A DNA stretch of 41,146 nucleotides from positions 1 through 41,146 of the forward strand of contig NZ_JAEMUW010000037.1 of the NCBI RefSeq assembly GCF_016598485.1. The letters run 5' to 3'. Under the pieces are notes generated by a model. That model searched no databases and was not told the origin of the DNA. It was given only the letters and a program-made list of their open reading frames with translations. Each line of letters starts with the position of its first letter. The stretch's first letter is position 1. This DNA comes from Micromonospora coerulea (GTDB lineage: Bacteria; Actinomycetota; Actinomycetes; Mycobacteriales; Micromonosporaceae). A program made the position numbers and the translations under genes. Positions 32,762 through 41,111 of this stretch are shown piece after piece.

Positions 32762-33370
32762 CTAGGGTCGCAGGCCGCGCATGAGGTTGGTGACGAGCCC
32801 GGTCACGAACTCCTCGGTGATCGGCTCGTCCGGGATCAGCAGCCTGTGATAGCACGCGCCCCAGAGCTGATCGACCAGGATGCGGGGGTCCACGTCGGCC
32901 CGTAGCTGCCCGCGCCGCTGGGCCCGCTCTATGACCTCGACGGCCAGCCGGCGGCGGGGTGCCGAGTAGTGCTCGCGGTAGGCGGCGGCTAGGTCGGGGT
33001 CGGTTTGCGACTCGCCGATCAGCTCGGCGATGACCCGCCCGGCTCGGCTGTCGACGATGAGGTGGACGAAGGCGCGCAACTGGGTGAGCAGGTCGGCCTC
33101 GATGTCGCCGGTATCGGGAAACGCCAGCGTCTGCTCGACGGCCGCGAAGTATCCGTCGAGCGCGAGCGCGCCCTTCGACGGCCACCACTTGTAGATCGTC
33201 ATCTTGCTCACGCCCGCGGTGGCGGCGACCCGCTCGATGGTGAAGGTCGCCATGCCCTCGGCGAGCAGGAGCGTGCCCGCCGCGGACAGGATGTCGTGGC
33301 GCACCTCGCCTGCTGGGCGGCGGCCCCGGCCGCGGCGTGCGGGCCGGGCCGCATCGGGTGTGGTCGTCAT
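32762..33370 (-). CDS. TetR family transcriptional regulator
   Basis: A 202-residue one-component repressor. The N-terminal helix-turn-helix is clear: ILSAAGTLLLAEGMATFTIE, then RVAATAGVSKMTIYKWWPSK near residues 44-63. An all-helical ligand domain fills the rest, ending VTGLVTNLMRGLRP. A basic N-terminal arm (ARPARRGRGRRP) may add DNA contacts. The start ATG 33370 is chosen by homology to the family start; the open frame upstream crosses the promoter region. It is divergent from a short-chain dehydrogenase pair, with matching palindromes in the 123-bp gap, so it very likely represses itself and those genes until a small hydrophobic ligand binds. Confidence 0.92.
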   Translation of the reverse strand: MTTTPDAARPARRGRGRRPAGEVRHDILSAAGTLLLAEGMATFTIERVAATAGVSKMTIYKWWPSKGALALDGYFAAVEQTLAFPDTGDIEADLLTQLRAFVHLIVDSRAGRVIAELIGESQTDPDLAAAYREHYSAPRRRLAVEVIERAQRRGQLRADVDPRILVDQLWGACYHRLLIPDEPITEEFVTGLVTNLMRGLRP

Positions 33371-33405
33371 GCCTTGCTCCGTTCGCTCGACGTGATGCTC
33401 AGATT

Positions 33406-33458
33406 GTATATGGACGCGCCGTCTACATCTTGTTAATATGGACTCTGCGTCCATATAC
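33406..33458. promoter_or_regulatory. Palindromic operator region for the TetR regulator
   Basis: Two nested signals are present. GTATATGGACGC (33406-33417) is the exact reverse complement of GCGTCCATATAC (33447-33458). Within the right side, ATATGGAC (33436-33443) and GTCCATAT (33449-33456) form a 21-bp palindrome with a 5-nt centre. Three copies of the half-site TATGGAC therefore lie in the divergent promoter. Confidence 0.8.
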
Positions 33459-33493
33459 GGCCCTGATGGAGACCAACGAACGGAGTCCCTCCC

Positions 33494-34240
33494 ATGACCA
33501 GCTCCCCCGACACCGCCCGCCGCGTCGCGATCGTCACCGGCGGGTCCGGCGGCATCGGCCGAGTCGCGGCCGAGCGTCTGGCCGCCGACGGCATGGCCGT
33601 CGTCGTCAGCTACGCCGGTAACCGCACCCGAGCCGACCAGGCCGTGCAGGCGATCGAGAACAGTGGCGGCACCGCGATCGCCGTCAAGGCCGACGTGGCC
33701 GACGAGGCCGAGACCGCTGCGTTGTTCGACGAGGCCGAGCGGCGTTTCGGCGGCGTCGACGTGGCCGTGAACACGGCCGGGATCATGTTGCTGGCCCCGC
33801 TGGTCGAACTCGACTTCGCCGACTTCGACCGGATGCACCGCATCAACGTGCGTGGCACGTTCGTGGTCGGGCAGCTGGCCGCGCGCCGGGTCCGCGCCGG
33901 CGGGGCGATCATCAACTTCTCCAGTTCGGTGACGAAGCTCGCGCTGACGGGCTACACCGCCTACGCCGCGACCAAGGGCGCGGTCGACGCGATGACCCTC
34001 ATCCTCGCCAAAGAGCTGCGCGGCCGTGACATCACCGTCAACGCCGTCGCCCCCGGCCCGACCGCGACCCCGCTGTTTCTGGACGGCAAGCCCGACGCCG
34101 TCGTCGAGCGGCTCGCGAGCATGTCGCCGCTGGAACGCCTGGGCACCCCGGCCGACATCGCCGAGGTCGTCTCCTTCCTGGCCGGCCCGGCCCGCTGGGT
34201 CAACGGCCAGGTCCTCTACGCCAACGGCGGCGTCATCTGA
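33494..34240 (+). CDS. Short-chain dehydrogenase/reductase (SDR), classical
   Basis: A 248-residue NAD(P)-dependent SDR. The cofactor motif TGGSGGIG is at 15-22, NTAG at 93-96, the catalytic Ser in NFSSSV near 143, and Tyr157-Lys161 in YAATK. The length is normal for classical SDRs such as 3-oxoacyl-ACP reductase-like enzymes. ATG 33494 is preceded by GGAGTCCCTCCC. It is the first gene of a pair repressed by the divergent TetR regulator, the usual arrangement for TetR-controlled detoxification or redox genes. The substrate is unknown. Confidence 0.92.
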   Translation: MTSSPDTARRVAIVTGGSGGIGRVAAERLAADGMAVVVSYAGNRTRADQAVQAIENSGGTAIAVKADVADEAETAALFDEAERRFGGVDVAVNTAGIMLLAPLVELDFADFDRMHRINVRGTFVVGQLAARRVRAGGAIINFSSSVTKLALTGYTAYAATKGAVDAMTLILAKELRGRDITVNAVAPGPTATPLFLDGKPDAVVERLASMSPLERLGTPADIAEVVSFLAGPARWVNGQVLYANGGVI

Positions 34241-34286
34241 GCGAGCGCCGCCTCACCGTCAGCCCTCACAAACATCCGAAAGGAAC

Positions 34287-35195
34287 ATGATCAGCATGTC
34301 GAAGGTCATTCTCGTCACCGGCGCATCCAGCGGATTCGGCGCCATGACCGTGCGCGCGCTGGCCGACGCCGGCCACCGCGTCTACGCCGGGATACGCCAA
34401 ACCACCGGCCGCAACCAGGCCGCCGTCGCCGAGACCGTCGAGTACGCCCGCACCCACGGCGTCGACCTGCGCAGCGTGGAACTCGACGTCGCCGACCAGC
34501 CGTCAGTCGACACCGCGGTCGCCACGATCGTCGCCGAGTCCGGCCGGATCGACGTGGTCGTGCACAACGCCGGCCACATGGTGCTCGGCCCGCTGGAAGC
34601 ATTCACACCGGAACAGCTGCACGAGATCTACGACGTCAACGCGGTCTCCACCCAGCGGGTCAACCGAGCCGTTCTGCCACACCTGCGCGAACAGGGCGAT
34701 GGTCTGCTCGTCTGGGTCGGCTCGACCAGCACCCGCGGCGGCACCCCGCCATATCTGGGCCCGTACTTCGCGGCCAAGGCCGCCGAGGACTCGCTGGCCG
34801 TCACCTACGCCGCCGAGCTGACCCGCTTCGGCATCGACACCACCATCGTCGTCCCCGGCGCCTTCACCTCCGGCACCAACCACTTCACGCACGCCGGCCG
34901 CGCCGCCGACGCCGACGTCGCCCACGCCTACGAGGCGCACTACGCGGGCCTGTCCGAGCAGGTCGGCGCCCGGCTAGCCGAGATCACCCCGCCGGACGCG
35001 GACCCCAGCGAAGTAGCCGCCGCCATCGCCCGCGTCGTCGACACCCCCAAGGGGCGGCGGCCATTCCGCGTGCACATCGACCCCGCGGACGACGGCGCCG
35101 AAACCGTCAACCGCGTCGGCGACCTCGTACGCACCACCTTCTACCACCGCATCGGCCTCGACGACCTACTCACCCCGCGCACCAACGCCGCATAA
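34287..35195 (+). CDS. Short-chain dehydrogenase/reductase (SDR), second copy in pair
   Basis: A 302-residue SDR with TGASSGFG at 11-18, HNAG near 93, Ser in WVGSTS and Tyr-x-x-x-Lys in YFAAK. The extra C-terminal 50 residues and GFG in the glycine motif fit the retinol-dehydrogenase/17-beta-HSD-like branch rather than the FabG branch. It follows the first SDR by 46 bp. AAGGA at 34280-34284 fits ATG 34287 closely or ATG 34296 at longer range; the start is uncertain by three codons. It is probably under the same TetR control and followed by a strong hairpin. Confidence 0.9.
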   Translation: MISMSKVILVTGASSGFGAMTVRALADAGHRVYAGIRQTTGRNQAAVAETVEYARTHGVDLRSVELDVADQPSVDTAVATIVAESGRIDVVVHNAGHMVLGPLEAFTPEQLHEIYDVNAVSTQRVNRAVLPHLREQGDGLLVWVGSTSTRGGTPPYLGPYFAAKAAEDSLAVTYAAELTRFGIDTTIVVPGAFTSGTNHFTHAGRAADADVAHAYEAHYAGLSEQVGARLAEITPPDADPSEVAAAIARVVDTPKGRRPFRVHIDPADDGAETVNRVGDLVRTTFYHRIGLDDLLTPRTNAA

Positions 35196-35219
35196 GTCAC
35201 CGCGAAAAGCTGCAGTGTG

Positions 35220-35249
35220 GGCCAGCTTCAGCCTGATGAAGCTGGCCCG
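35220..35249 (+). terminator. Perfect 12-bp hairpin terminator after SDR pair
   Basis: GGGCCAGCTTCA (35220-35231) pairs with TGAAGCTGGCCC (35238-35249) across the 6-nt loop GCCTGA, 24 bp after the stop codon. There is no U-run, as is usual in high-GC actinobacteria. Confidence 0.85.
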
Positions 35250-35685
35250 CGCTGTGTGCCCGTGGCGGCGGGTGGGGCGAGGACGATGTGCTGGAAGCCA
35301 GCCGCCCGACTGCTTCGCCGATCGCTTCACTGGTGATGGCAGGCCGGTCAGAGGAGACGATTCCAACCTCGTACGCGCTACGCGCTGTCAGCAAGACTTT
35401 GGCAGGGATCGACCCTCGCTGTTGACGGTATCGTCATCTGCCGCGTAGCGGGCGGGGAAACGGCGTCCGCCCTGCGGGTGGTGCTCGCTGCGCTCACACT
35501 CGCCCCTCCGGTGCCTGAATTCGGTGCTGGCGCCCGGCGTCCTAAACTGCCGCGATCCGCGCGCTACCCAACGTCACGCCGCGCTGGCCCGGTTGCCGTC
35601 CGGACGTGCCGAAGAGCGGATGTGTATGAGTTGATCACTGCACCTCGCTGCAACGTCCGTCGTTGGCGCGGGCCGGCCGTCCTGG
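35250..35685. other. Non-coding or decayed stretch
   Basis: About 435 bp without a supported gene. Open frames on both strands lack ribosome-binding sites and known motifs. It borders the broken sugar-reductase gene. Confidence 0.45.
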
Positions 35686-36491
35686 TCAGGTCGGCGTGGG
35701 TGCGAGGAACTCGCGGGCGCCTCGTAGGCGGGTGTTCAACCGCGCTTGGGTGTTGGTGCTGTCCAACCGCACGTCGATGGGTCCGGGGAGGCCGGTGCCG
35801 GCGCGGAGCCCGGTAGGAAGGGTGGCTGTGTCGAGGCCGTCCCGGCGTGCGATTAGCACTTTGAGTTCGTAGCGGCTGATGGCATCCGTGCCGGCGACGT
35901 GGTGGATCCCGGAGTATGGCGACGCGCCCAGTTCGAGTCAGGCGGCGGCGAGGTCGGTGACATGCACCGGGCATCGCACGTCATCGGTGAAGAGGGCACC
36001 GGTCACGGCACCGGTTGCCAGTGCGTGCACGTATCTCTCGTGCTGGGAATCGCCCCGACCGACGATCAGCGAGGTCCGGGCGATGACGGCAGTTGGCGTT
36101 ATTCCCTTGATCGCGGTCTCGGCGGCGGCTTTGGCGGCACCGTATGGTGTCGTGGGATCCGGGACGTGCGTCTCGTCGTAGCGGGCCGTCGTACCGGAGA
36201 AGACCGCATCGCTGGACACGTGCACAAGGCGAGCGCCTTCGGCTGCCGCTGCGAGGGCGACGTGCATGCCGCCCTCGGCTGTGTTGCCCAGTCAGATTGC
36301 CGGTAGGCGGCATTGACGATCACTTCAGGCCGCGCTGCGAGGACCAAGGCCATGACTTCGTCGCGGTGGCGAATATCCAGCTTCCTCCACTCAACGTCAG
36401 CGACGGCGGGAACGCGACTGTGGAAGGTCGCCGCGACGCTATGACCCGCGCGCCGCGCCTGACGGGTGATTTCCAGTCCGAGGAAACCAGC
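35686..36491 (-). pseudogene. Broken dTDP-4-dehydrorhamnose reductase (RmlD)-like gene
   Basis: Reading the minus strand, an NAD(P)-dependent sugar-nucleotide reductase can be pieced together: GFLGLEITRQARRAGHSVAA (N-terminal Rossmann, first residues missing), PEVIVNAAYRQSDW, then after a frameshift near 36267-36290 GARLVHVSSDAVFSG, TPYGAAKAAAE with the catalytic Tyr and Lys, and VHVTDLAAA. An in-frame TGA at 35938-35940 follows, yet the same frame continues sensibly (LELGASPYSGIHHVAGTDA ... REFLAPTPT) to TGA 35686. The gene thus has a lost 5' end, one frameshift and one internal stop. The intact enzyme would be expected in deoxysugar synthesis. Confidence 0.8.
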
Positions 36492-36684
36492 CCGGCGGCG
36501 ACTGCGCTACGAGGCGTGGCACCTGCTGCACCTGTACGCCTACCTCGGCGTCGGCCTGGCGCTGCCGCACCAGCTCTGGACCGGGGCCGACTTCACCAGC
36601 TCCCGAGCCGCGACGCTGTACTGGTGGACCGAGTACGCCGGGCAGGCGGGCCTGCGCAAACTGGTCCGCCGCCTGACCGCCTAG
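36489..36684 (+). pseudogene. C-terminal fragment of a ferric-reductase-like membrane protein
   Basis: A 5'-truncated plus-strand frame encodes RYEAWHLLHLYAYLGVGLAL with PHQLWTGADF following, then ATLYWWTEYAG, and ends at TAG 36682. Trp-His-x-x-His spacing in a hydrophobic helix is typical of haem-binding segments in ferric reductase-like transmembrane domains. No start codon belongs to it, and it abuts the lost 5' end of the RmlD-like gene near 36489, marking a recombination joint. Confidence 0.6.
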
Positions 36685-36981
36685 ATCCTTGGTCGCCAGA
36701 TTCTCGACGTTTGTGTCAAGTTTTTGAGCGGGCGTAACGTTGTGTTGCCCGCTCCACATTTTGCAGACATAGGTTCTGACCAGCCACTTTGGGTGGCACA
36801 GCCGGTCGCCACGGCGGCCGGACATCGGCGCAGCGGGTGGCGGCGGCCGGCCAAGATCGGGCCGCAGGTCCCTGCGTGAGTTCGGCCCGAGGTGGGCCAC
36901 AGGCTATTTGTCCAGCTCAACTGGCCTGCTCGGCGGTCCGAGGCGGAGCCTCTCTGGTACTGCAACGGCAGATGGTCGTGC
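36685..36981. other. Intergenic stretch with an 8-bp hairpin
   Basis: GAGCGGGC (36726-36733) and GCCCGCTC (36747-36754) form a perfect 8-bp stem with a 13-nt loop, preceded by GTCAAGTTTTT. No gene is supported; a minus-strand frame with WLVRTYVCKMWSGQHN is weakly protein-like but has no start. It may be debris of a mobile element. Confidence 0.4.
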
Positions 36982-37025
36982 CGCTCGTACCAGGTCTGCG
37001 GGTAGCCGTGGACCTGGTACGAGCG
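36982..37025 (-). terminator. 14-bp hairpin, likely terminator of the MBL-fold gene
   Basis: CGCTCGTACCAGGT (36982-36995) pairs exactly with ACCTGGTACGAGCG (37012-37025) across a 16-nt loop. It lies 18 bp beyond the stop codon of the minus-strand hydrolase gene. Confidence 0.75.
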
Positions 37026-37043
37026 TCTGACCGTGTCCGCCCT

Positions 37044-38132
37044 CTACTGATGAACGCCGAAGGGGCCGAGGAGTCCGCCGTCGATCCGCTGGGACTCCAG
37101 CAGTGCGAAGGCGTTGTCGACGGTGAAGACATCGGCGGCGGCCAGGATGCCCGTGTACTTGGCGACCACCGGCTCGGCGGCCTGGCGGGCGACGGCGTCG
37201 AGGTAGGTTTTGAAGATCGCCCAGGAGTTACCGCTCGGCCCGTATTTCTGGAAGTAGGGCGTGGGGTCCACCGTCGCCGAGGCGTTTCGGACCGCTGCGT
37301 CGAGGTCGGCCACGTACTGCTTCTGGATGTCGCCGTCCGCACGGACACCCAAGCGCCCGAGGTGGCCGCCGACCAGGACCTGCCACGGGTACTCCATCAC
37401 CACGTCGTGCGCCTTCACCCAGGCAGGGATGTCCTGGGAGACGGCGAGGTTCTTGAACGGCACCCAGCCCGGAAAGAGCACGTCCACGACCATGAGGGTC
37501 CGCTGCGCGGGTGCGTAGATGAAGATGTTGTCGGGCGAGTGGTTCGGGCCGTGGTAGGCCAACTCCAGCCGCTCACCGCCCACGTTCAGAACGTATCGGT
37601 GGTCGAACGTCTCCGTCGGCGCCGGCCTGTTGGGGTCCCCATCGAGGAGGAGCAGTCGGCGGGTCTCCGTATGCCCGATGCGCACCACGTTCTTGCCGAA
37701 GATGGCGGACGCGCCGACGTGGTCGGCGTGCGAGTGGGAGTAGACCAGGTGTGTGACCTTGTTGGGCATGCCGTTGGCGCGGGTGACGTCGTCGATCGCC
37801 CGCAGCAGGTTGTGCCCGATCGTGGGCGGTGCGTCGACGAGCACGACGCCTTCCGTTGTCGTCAGGAACATCGCCTGGTAATAGGCGTCGGTCACCCAGT
37901 AGAGGTTTCCGCGAATCCGGCCCACGTAGTACCCGTCGGCGTTCAGCGCCGGCCCGACCGAGGCCGCGGGCACCGGCGCGTACTCCGGCAGCGTGTCCGC
38001 CGCACTCGCGCTACCGGAGAAAGCCAGACCTCCACCGAGCAGCCCCGTCACCACGGGCACGGCACCAACCACCGCCCCTTTCAGTAAAGTTCGTCGCCTC
38101 GCGGACGTGAAGTGTTCGCGCTCGGTCGTCAT
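37044..38132 (-). CDS. Exported metallo-beta-lactamase-fold hydrolase
   Basis: A 362-residue MBL-fold protein. The N-terminus has a Tat-type signal (SARRRTLLKGAVVGAVPVV, then an AxA site near 42-45), so it is probably exported folded. The metal site HSHADH at 133-138 is intact, and further ligands are likely in YHGPNHSPDN and LVGGHLGRLG. MBL-fold enzymes hydrolyse lactams, lactones, thioesters or phosphoesters; the pattern here is of the general hydrolase branch, not proof of antibiotic resistance. I chose ATG 38132 with AAGGA six nt upstream rather than GTG 38147. It is divergent from a LAL regulator, which may control it. Confidence 0.88.
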   Translation of the reverse strand: MTTEREHFTSARRRTLLKGAVVGAVPVVTGLLGGGLAFSGSASAADTLPEYAPVPAASVGPALNADGYYVGRIRGNLYWVTDAYYQAMFLTTTEGVVLVDAPPTIGHNLLRAIDDVTRANGMPNKVTHLVYSHSHADHVGASAIFGKNVVRIGHTETRRLLLLDGDPNRPAPTETFDHRYVLNVGGERLELAYHGPNHSPDNIFIYAPAQRTLMVVDVLFPGWVPFKNLAVSQDIPAWVKAHDVVMEYPWQVLVGGHLGRLGVRADGDIQKQYVADLDAAVRNASATVDPTPYFQKYGPSGNSWAIFKTYLDAVARQAAEPVVAKYTGILAAADVFTVDNAFALLESQRIDGGLLGPFGVHQ

Positions 38133-38234
38133 GACAGGTCCTTCCACAGACAGGGGGCCGCCACGCGCCAGGTCGCCGCAGCTCTCACATCCCCCAACCC
38201 TGAGGAGGCTACGAACCTGCCGAGCCGGCTTGCA

Positions 38235-38250
38235 TACGTCGTCTGACGTA
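38235..38250. promoter_or_regulatory. Palindrome in divergent promoter region
   Basis: TACGTC-GTCT-GACGTA, a 6-bp inverted repeat with a 4-nt centre, lies between the divergent MBL-fold and LAL genes. LuxR-type proteins bind such dyads, so it is a candidate operator. Confidence 0.45.
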
Positions 38251-38369
38251 GCTGCGAAGCCTGGCCGGCATGACCTGCGTCACTCGACGTTGGTCGACGC
38301 GGCGGCACGCGCGGCGGAGAGGACGGGCCGGGTGGCAACCGACGTAGCCTGCTAAGGGTGCAACGGATC

Positions 38370-41051
38370 ATGTGGGGACGGGAGCCGGAGCTCGCCGTCC
38401 TCCGACAGCTCGTGACGGGCCTGCCAGACCACGGCGGTGTACTCGTCGTTCGCGGCGGGGCGGGAATCGGCAAGTCCTCTCTGCTGACCGGAATCGGGGA
38501 GGAAGCGACCGGCCGCGGGATCGAGACGTTGACGCTGGAAGGAGTGCAGGCAGAGTGGCGCCTGCCGTTCGCCGCCGCGCACACGCTGCTCGGGCAGCTC
38601 GGCGTCGGCGAGCCGCCGGCCGTGGGAGGCAGCGTTGGCCACTACCAGTTCCAGCTCTCACTGGCACTGCTCGACGCGCTGACCACACGCTCCGCGCACA
38701 GACCGCTGCTGATCCTGGTGGACGACGCTCAGTGGCTGGACACCCCGAGCTGGGAAGCCCTCGCGTTCGTCGGCCGACGCCTGACCACCGACCCGGTCGC
38801 GCTGATCCTGGCGATGCGCGACGGCCCGGAGACCGAGGCCCGGCTGGCCCAGATGTCCGTGGCGGAACTACAGGTGGAGCCGTTGTCGGAGGAGCACTCG
38901 CTGGCCCTGCTGGACGAGTGGGCTCCGAACCTGGACCCTCGGCTGCGCGCACGGATCCTCGCCGAGGCGGCCGGCAACCCGCTCGCGCTCGGCGAGCTGG
39001 CCGCGGCCGTCACGCGCGCTGGCGAGACCGGGCTGCTGCCCTCCTCGTTGCCGCTGACCACCCGCCTGGAACGGACCTTCGGCTTGTCGATCGCCGAGAT
39101 GCCGGTCCCGACCCGCGCGCTGCTGCTGGTCGCCGCGCTCGACGACAGCGACCGGCTCGGCGAAATCATGGCCGCCGCGACCCTGGTCGCTGGCGTTCCA
39201 CTGACCGTCGAGGACGTGGAGCCGGCCATCGCCGCCCGCTTGGTGGACGTCAACGACAGCTTCCAGATCCGATTCCGCCACCCACTGGTGCGGTCCGCGA
39301 TCCGGCAGGAGGCGACCGTCTCCCAGCGGCAGCAGGCGCATACCGCGCTCGCCCGGGTGACCAGCGACCCGGAACGCGCGGTCCGGCACCGCGCGGCGGC
39401 CACCGTAGGCACCGACGAACGGGTCGCCGACGAGGTGGACCAGCTCGCCGCCCGGCTGGGTCAGCGCGGCGCGGCCGGTGCGGCAGCGCCGCTGTGGGCC
39501 CGGGCCGCCCAGCTGACCGGCGACGTCCGTCGGCGCGCGAGCCTACTGCTGCGGGCCTTGGAGATGACACTGGAGGTCGCGGACCACGAGGGCGCAGCCC
39601 AGCTCCTGCGGGCAATCGTCCCCGAGGATCTGTCGGCCGAGGACCAGGTGGTGCTGCAGTTGCTCCGGGAGGTCGCCGACGGCGGTTGGTCGGGTTCCGC
39701 GCGGCTGCCCACCCATATCGCCGCCGCCGAAGGGCTGCGCCGGTCCGGTCACCACGACTGCGCCCTGGACGTCCTGTTCCGCGTCGCGCTGCGCGGGTAC
39801 TTCTCCAACCTCGACCAGGAGCTGCGGGACGAGTGGCTCGCCCTGCTCGACCGCCTCGATCCGCCCGCGCTGGCTCCGCGGCTGGTCGCCACGCTCGGCT
39901 TGATCGCGCCGGTCGAACGGGGTGCCTTGGTCGTCGAGCGGTTGGCTGCCCTGCTGGAGCGGCCGAACCTGTCCGGGATCGATCTGACCGAGCTCGCGGC
40001 GGGTGCGACCGCGGTCGGCGCGCTCGGAGCGGCCACCCGGCTGGCCGCCGAGGCGGTCGCGCTGAACCGCCAGCAGGGGAACCTCATCTCGCTCACCTGG
40101 GCACTGACCTACCAGGCGTGGAACGCCGTCGCGCTCGGCGACGCCTCCCTCGCCCGCGCCGCGGCAGCCGAGGCCGACGCACTCGCGGGCGAGACCCGGC
40201 AGCGCAGCTACCTGGTGCCCAATACGCTCAACCACGGGCACGCGGAGGCGCTACGCGGCAACAGCGACAGGGCTCGCGCCATGGCCGACGAGTGCGAGCG
40301 GGTGCTGCTGTCCAACGGCGCACACACCATGCTCGCCCTGGTACGGGTCATCCGAGGCGTCGCCGCCCTGGCTGACGGACGGTACGCCGAAGCCCACGAC
40401 GAGTTGGACGCTATTTTCGATCCGTCCTCGGCGTCCTACCATCCGTATGTCCGGTTCTCCGTCATCGCCCACCTCGCCGAGGCCGGCGCGCACTGCGACC
40501 GGCACGACCAGGTGGCGGCCAGGATCCGCGAGCTGGAGCCGATCGACGCGGCCGGCCCGTCGCCGCTGCTGCGGGTGGCCCTGCGCTGTGCTCGGGCCTT
40601 GGTGGCGCCGGACGACCAGGCCGAGGCGGCGCTGCGGGCGACCCTCGGGACCGATCTCACCGCATGGCCGTTCGAGCGATCCCGCCTCCAGCTCGCCTAC
40701 GGCACCCGGCTCCGGCGGCGCCAGCCGGCCGCTGCCCGGTCGATGCTGCGCTCCGCCGCCGACACCTTCGACGCGCTCGGTGCCCGCCCCTGGGCCGACC
40801 GTGCCCAGCGGGAACTGCGGGCCTCGGGCGAGACCCGGCGCCGACCCGCCGACGGGATCGACCAGCTCACCCCGCAGGAGCTGCAGGTCGCCCGACTGGT
40901 GGCGCAGGGCCTGAGCAACCGGGACATCGCCGGGCGGCTCTTCGTGTCCCCCCGGACGGTCAGCACCCACCTATACCGGATCTACCCCAAGCTCGGCGTC
41001 GCCTCGCGCGCCTCCCTCGCCGCCGTGATGGCCCGTAGTCACGTCATCTGA
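38370..41051 (+). CDS. LAL-type LuxR family transcriptional regulator, second copy
   Basis: An 893-residue LAL regulator with the same plan as the gene at 198-2906. Walker A GGAGIGKS is at 29-36, a Walker B-like ILVDDAQWLD near 112-121, a long helical middle, and a C-terminal LuxR helix-turn-helix at about 833-893 (GLSNRDIAGRLFVSPRTVST). The middle region is poorly conserved relative to the first copy, so they are paralogues of the family rather than a recent duplication. ATG 38370 has AAGGGTG upstream; GTG 38358 is the alternative. The divergent MBL-fold hydrolase is its most likely target. Confidence 0.9.
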   Translation: MWGREPELAVLRQLVTGLPDHGGVLVVRGGAGIGKSSLLTGIGEEATGRGIETLTLEGVQAEWRLPFAAAHTLLGQLGVGEPPAVGGSVGHYQFQLSLALLDALTTRSAHRPLLILVDDAQWLDTPSWEALAFVGRRLTTDPVALILAMRDGPETEARLAQMSVAELQVEPLSEEHSLALLDEWAPNLDPRLRARILAEAAGNPLALGELAAAVTRAGETGLLPSSLPLTTRLERTFGLSIAEMPVPTRALLLVAALDDSDRLGEIMAAATLVAGVPLTVEDVEPAIAARLVDVNDSFQIRFRHPLVRSAIRQEATVSQRQQAHTALARVTSDPERAVRHRAAATVGTDERVADEVDQLAARLGQRGAAGAAAPLWARAAQLTGDVRRRASLLLRALEMTLEVADHEGAAQLLRAIVPEDLSAEDQVVLQLLREVADGGWSGSARLPTHIAAAEGLRRSGHHDCALDVLFRVALRGYFSNLDQELRDEWLALLDRLDPPALAPRLVATLGLIAPVERGALVVERLAALLERPNLSGIDLTELAAGATAVGALGAATRLAAEAVALNRQQGNLISLTWALTYQAWNAVALGDASLARAAAAEADALAGETRQRSYLVPNTLNHGHAEALRGNSDRARAMADECERVLLSNGAHTMLALVRVIRGVAALADGRYAEAHDELDAIFDPSSASYHPYVRFSVIAHLAEAGAHCDRHDQVAARIRELEPIDAAGPSPLLRVALRCARALVAPDDQAEAALRATLGTDLTAWPFERSRLQLAYGTRLRRRQPAAARSMLRSAADTFDALGARPWADRAQRELRASGETRRRPADGIDQLTPQELQVARLVAQGLSNRDIAGRLFVSPRTVSTHLYRIYPKLGVASRASLAAVMARSHVI

Positions 41052-41068
41052 CCCAGGGTGTGCAACTG

Positions 41069-41097
41069 TTGGCTGATTAACTAAGCGAACCTATGTG
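41069..41097 (+). promoter_or_regulatory. Possible promoter near window end
   Basis: TTGGCT at 41069-41074 and TATGTG at 41092-41097 with a 17-bp spacer, followed 15 nt later by an ATG. This is weak to moderate support. Confidence 0.3.
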
Positions 41098-41111
41098 GTA
41101 CGTTCTTGATC

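Noticed and set aside
34026..34286. Open frame extending upstream of the second SDR
   Set aside because: It runs through the first SDR in another frame. The SDR motif TGASSGFG begins only 10 residues after ATG 34287.
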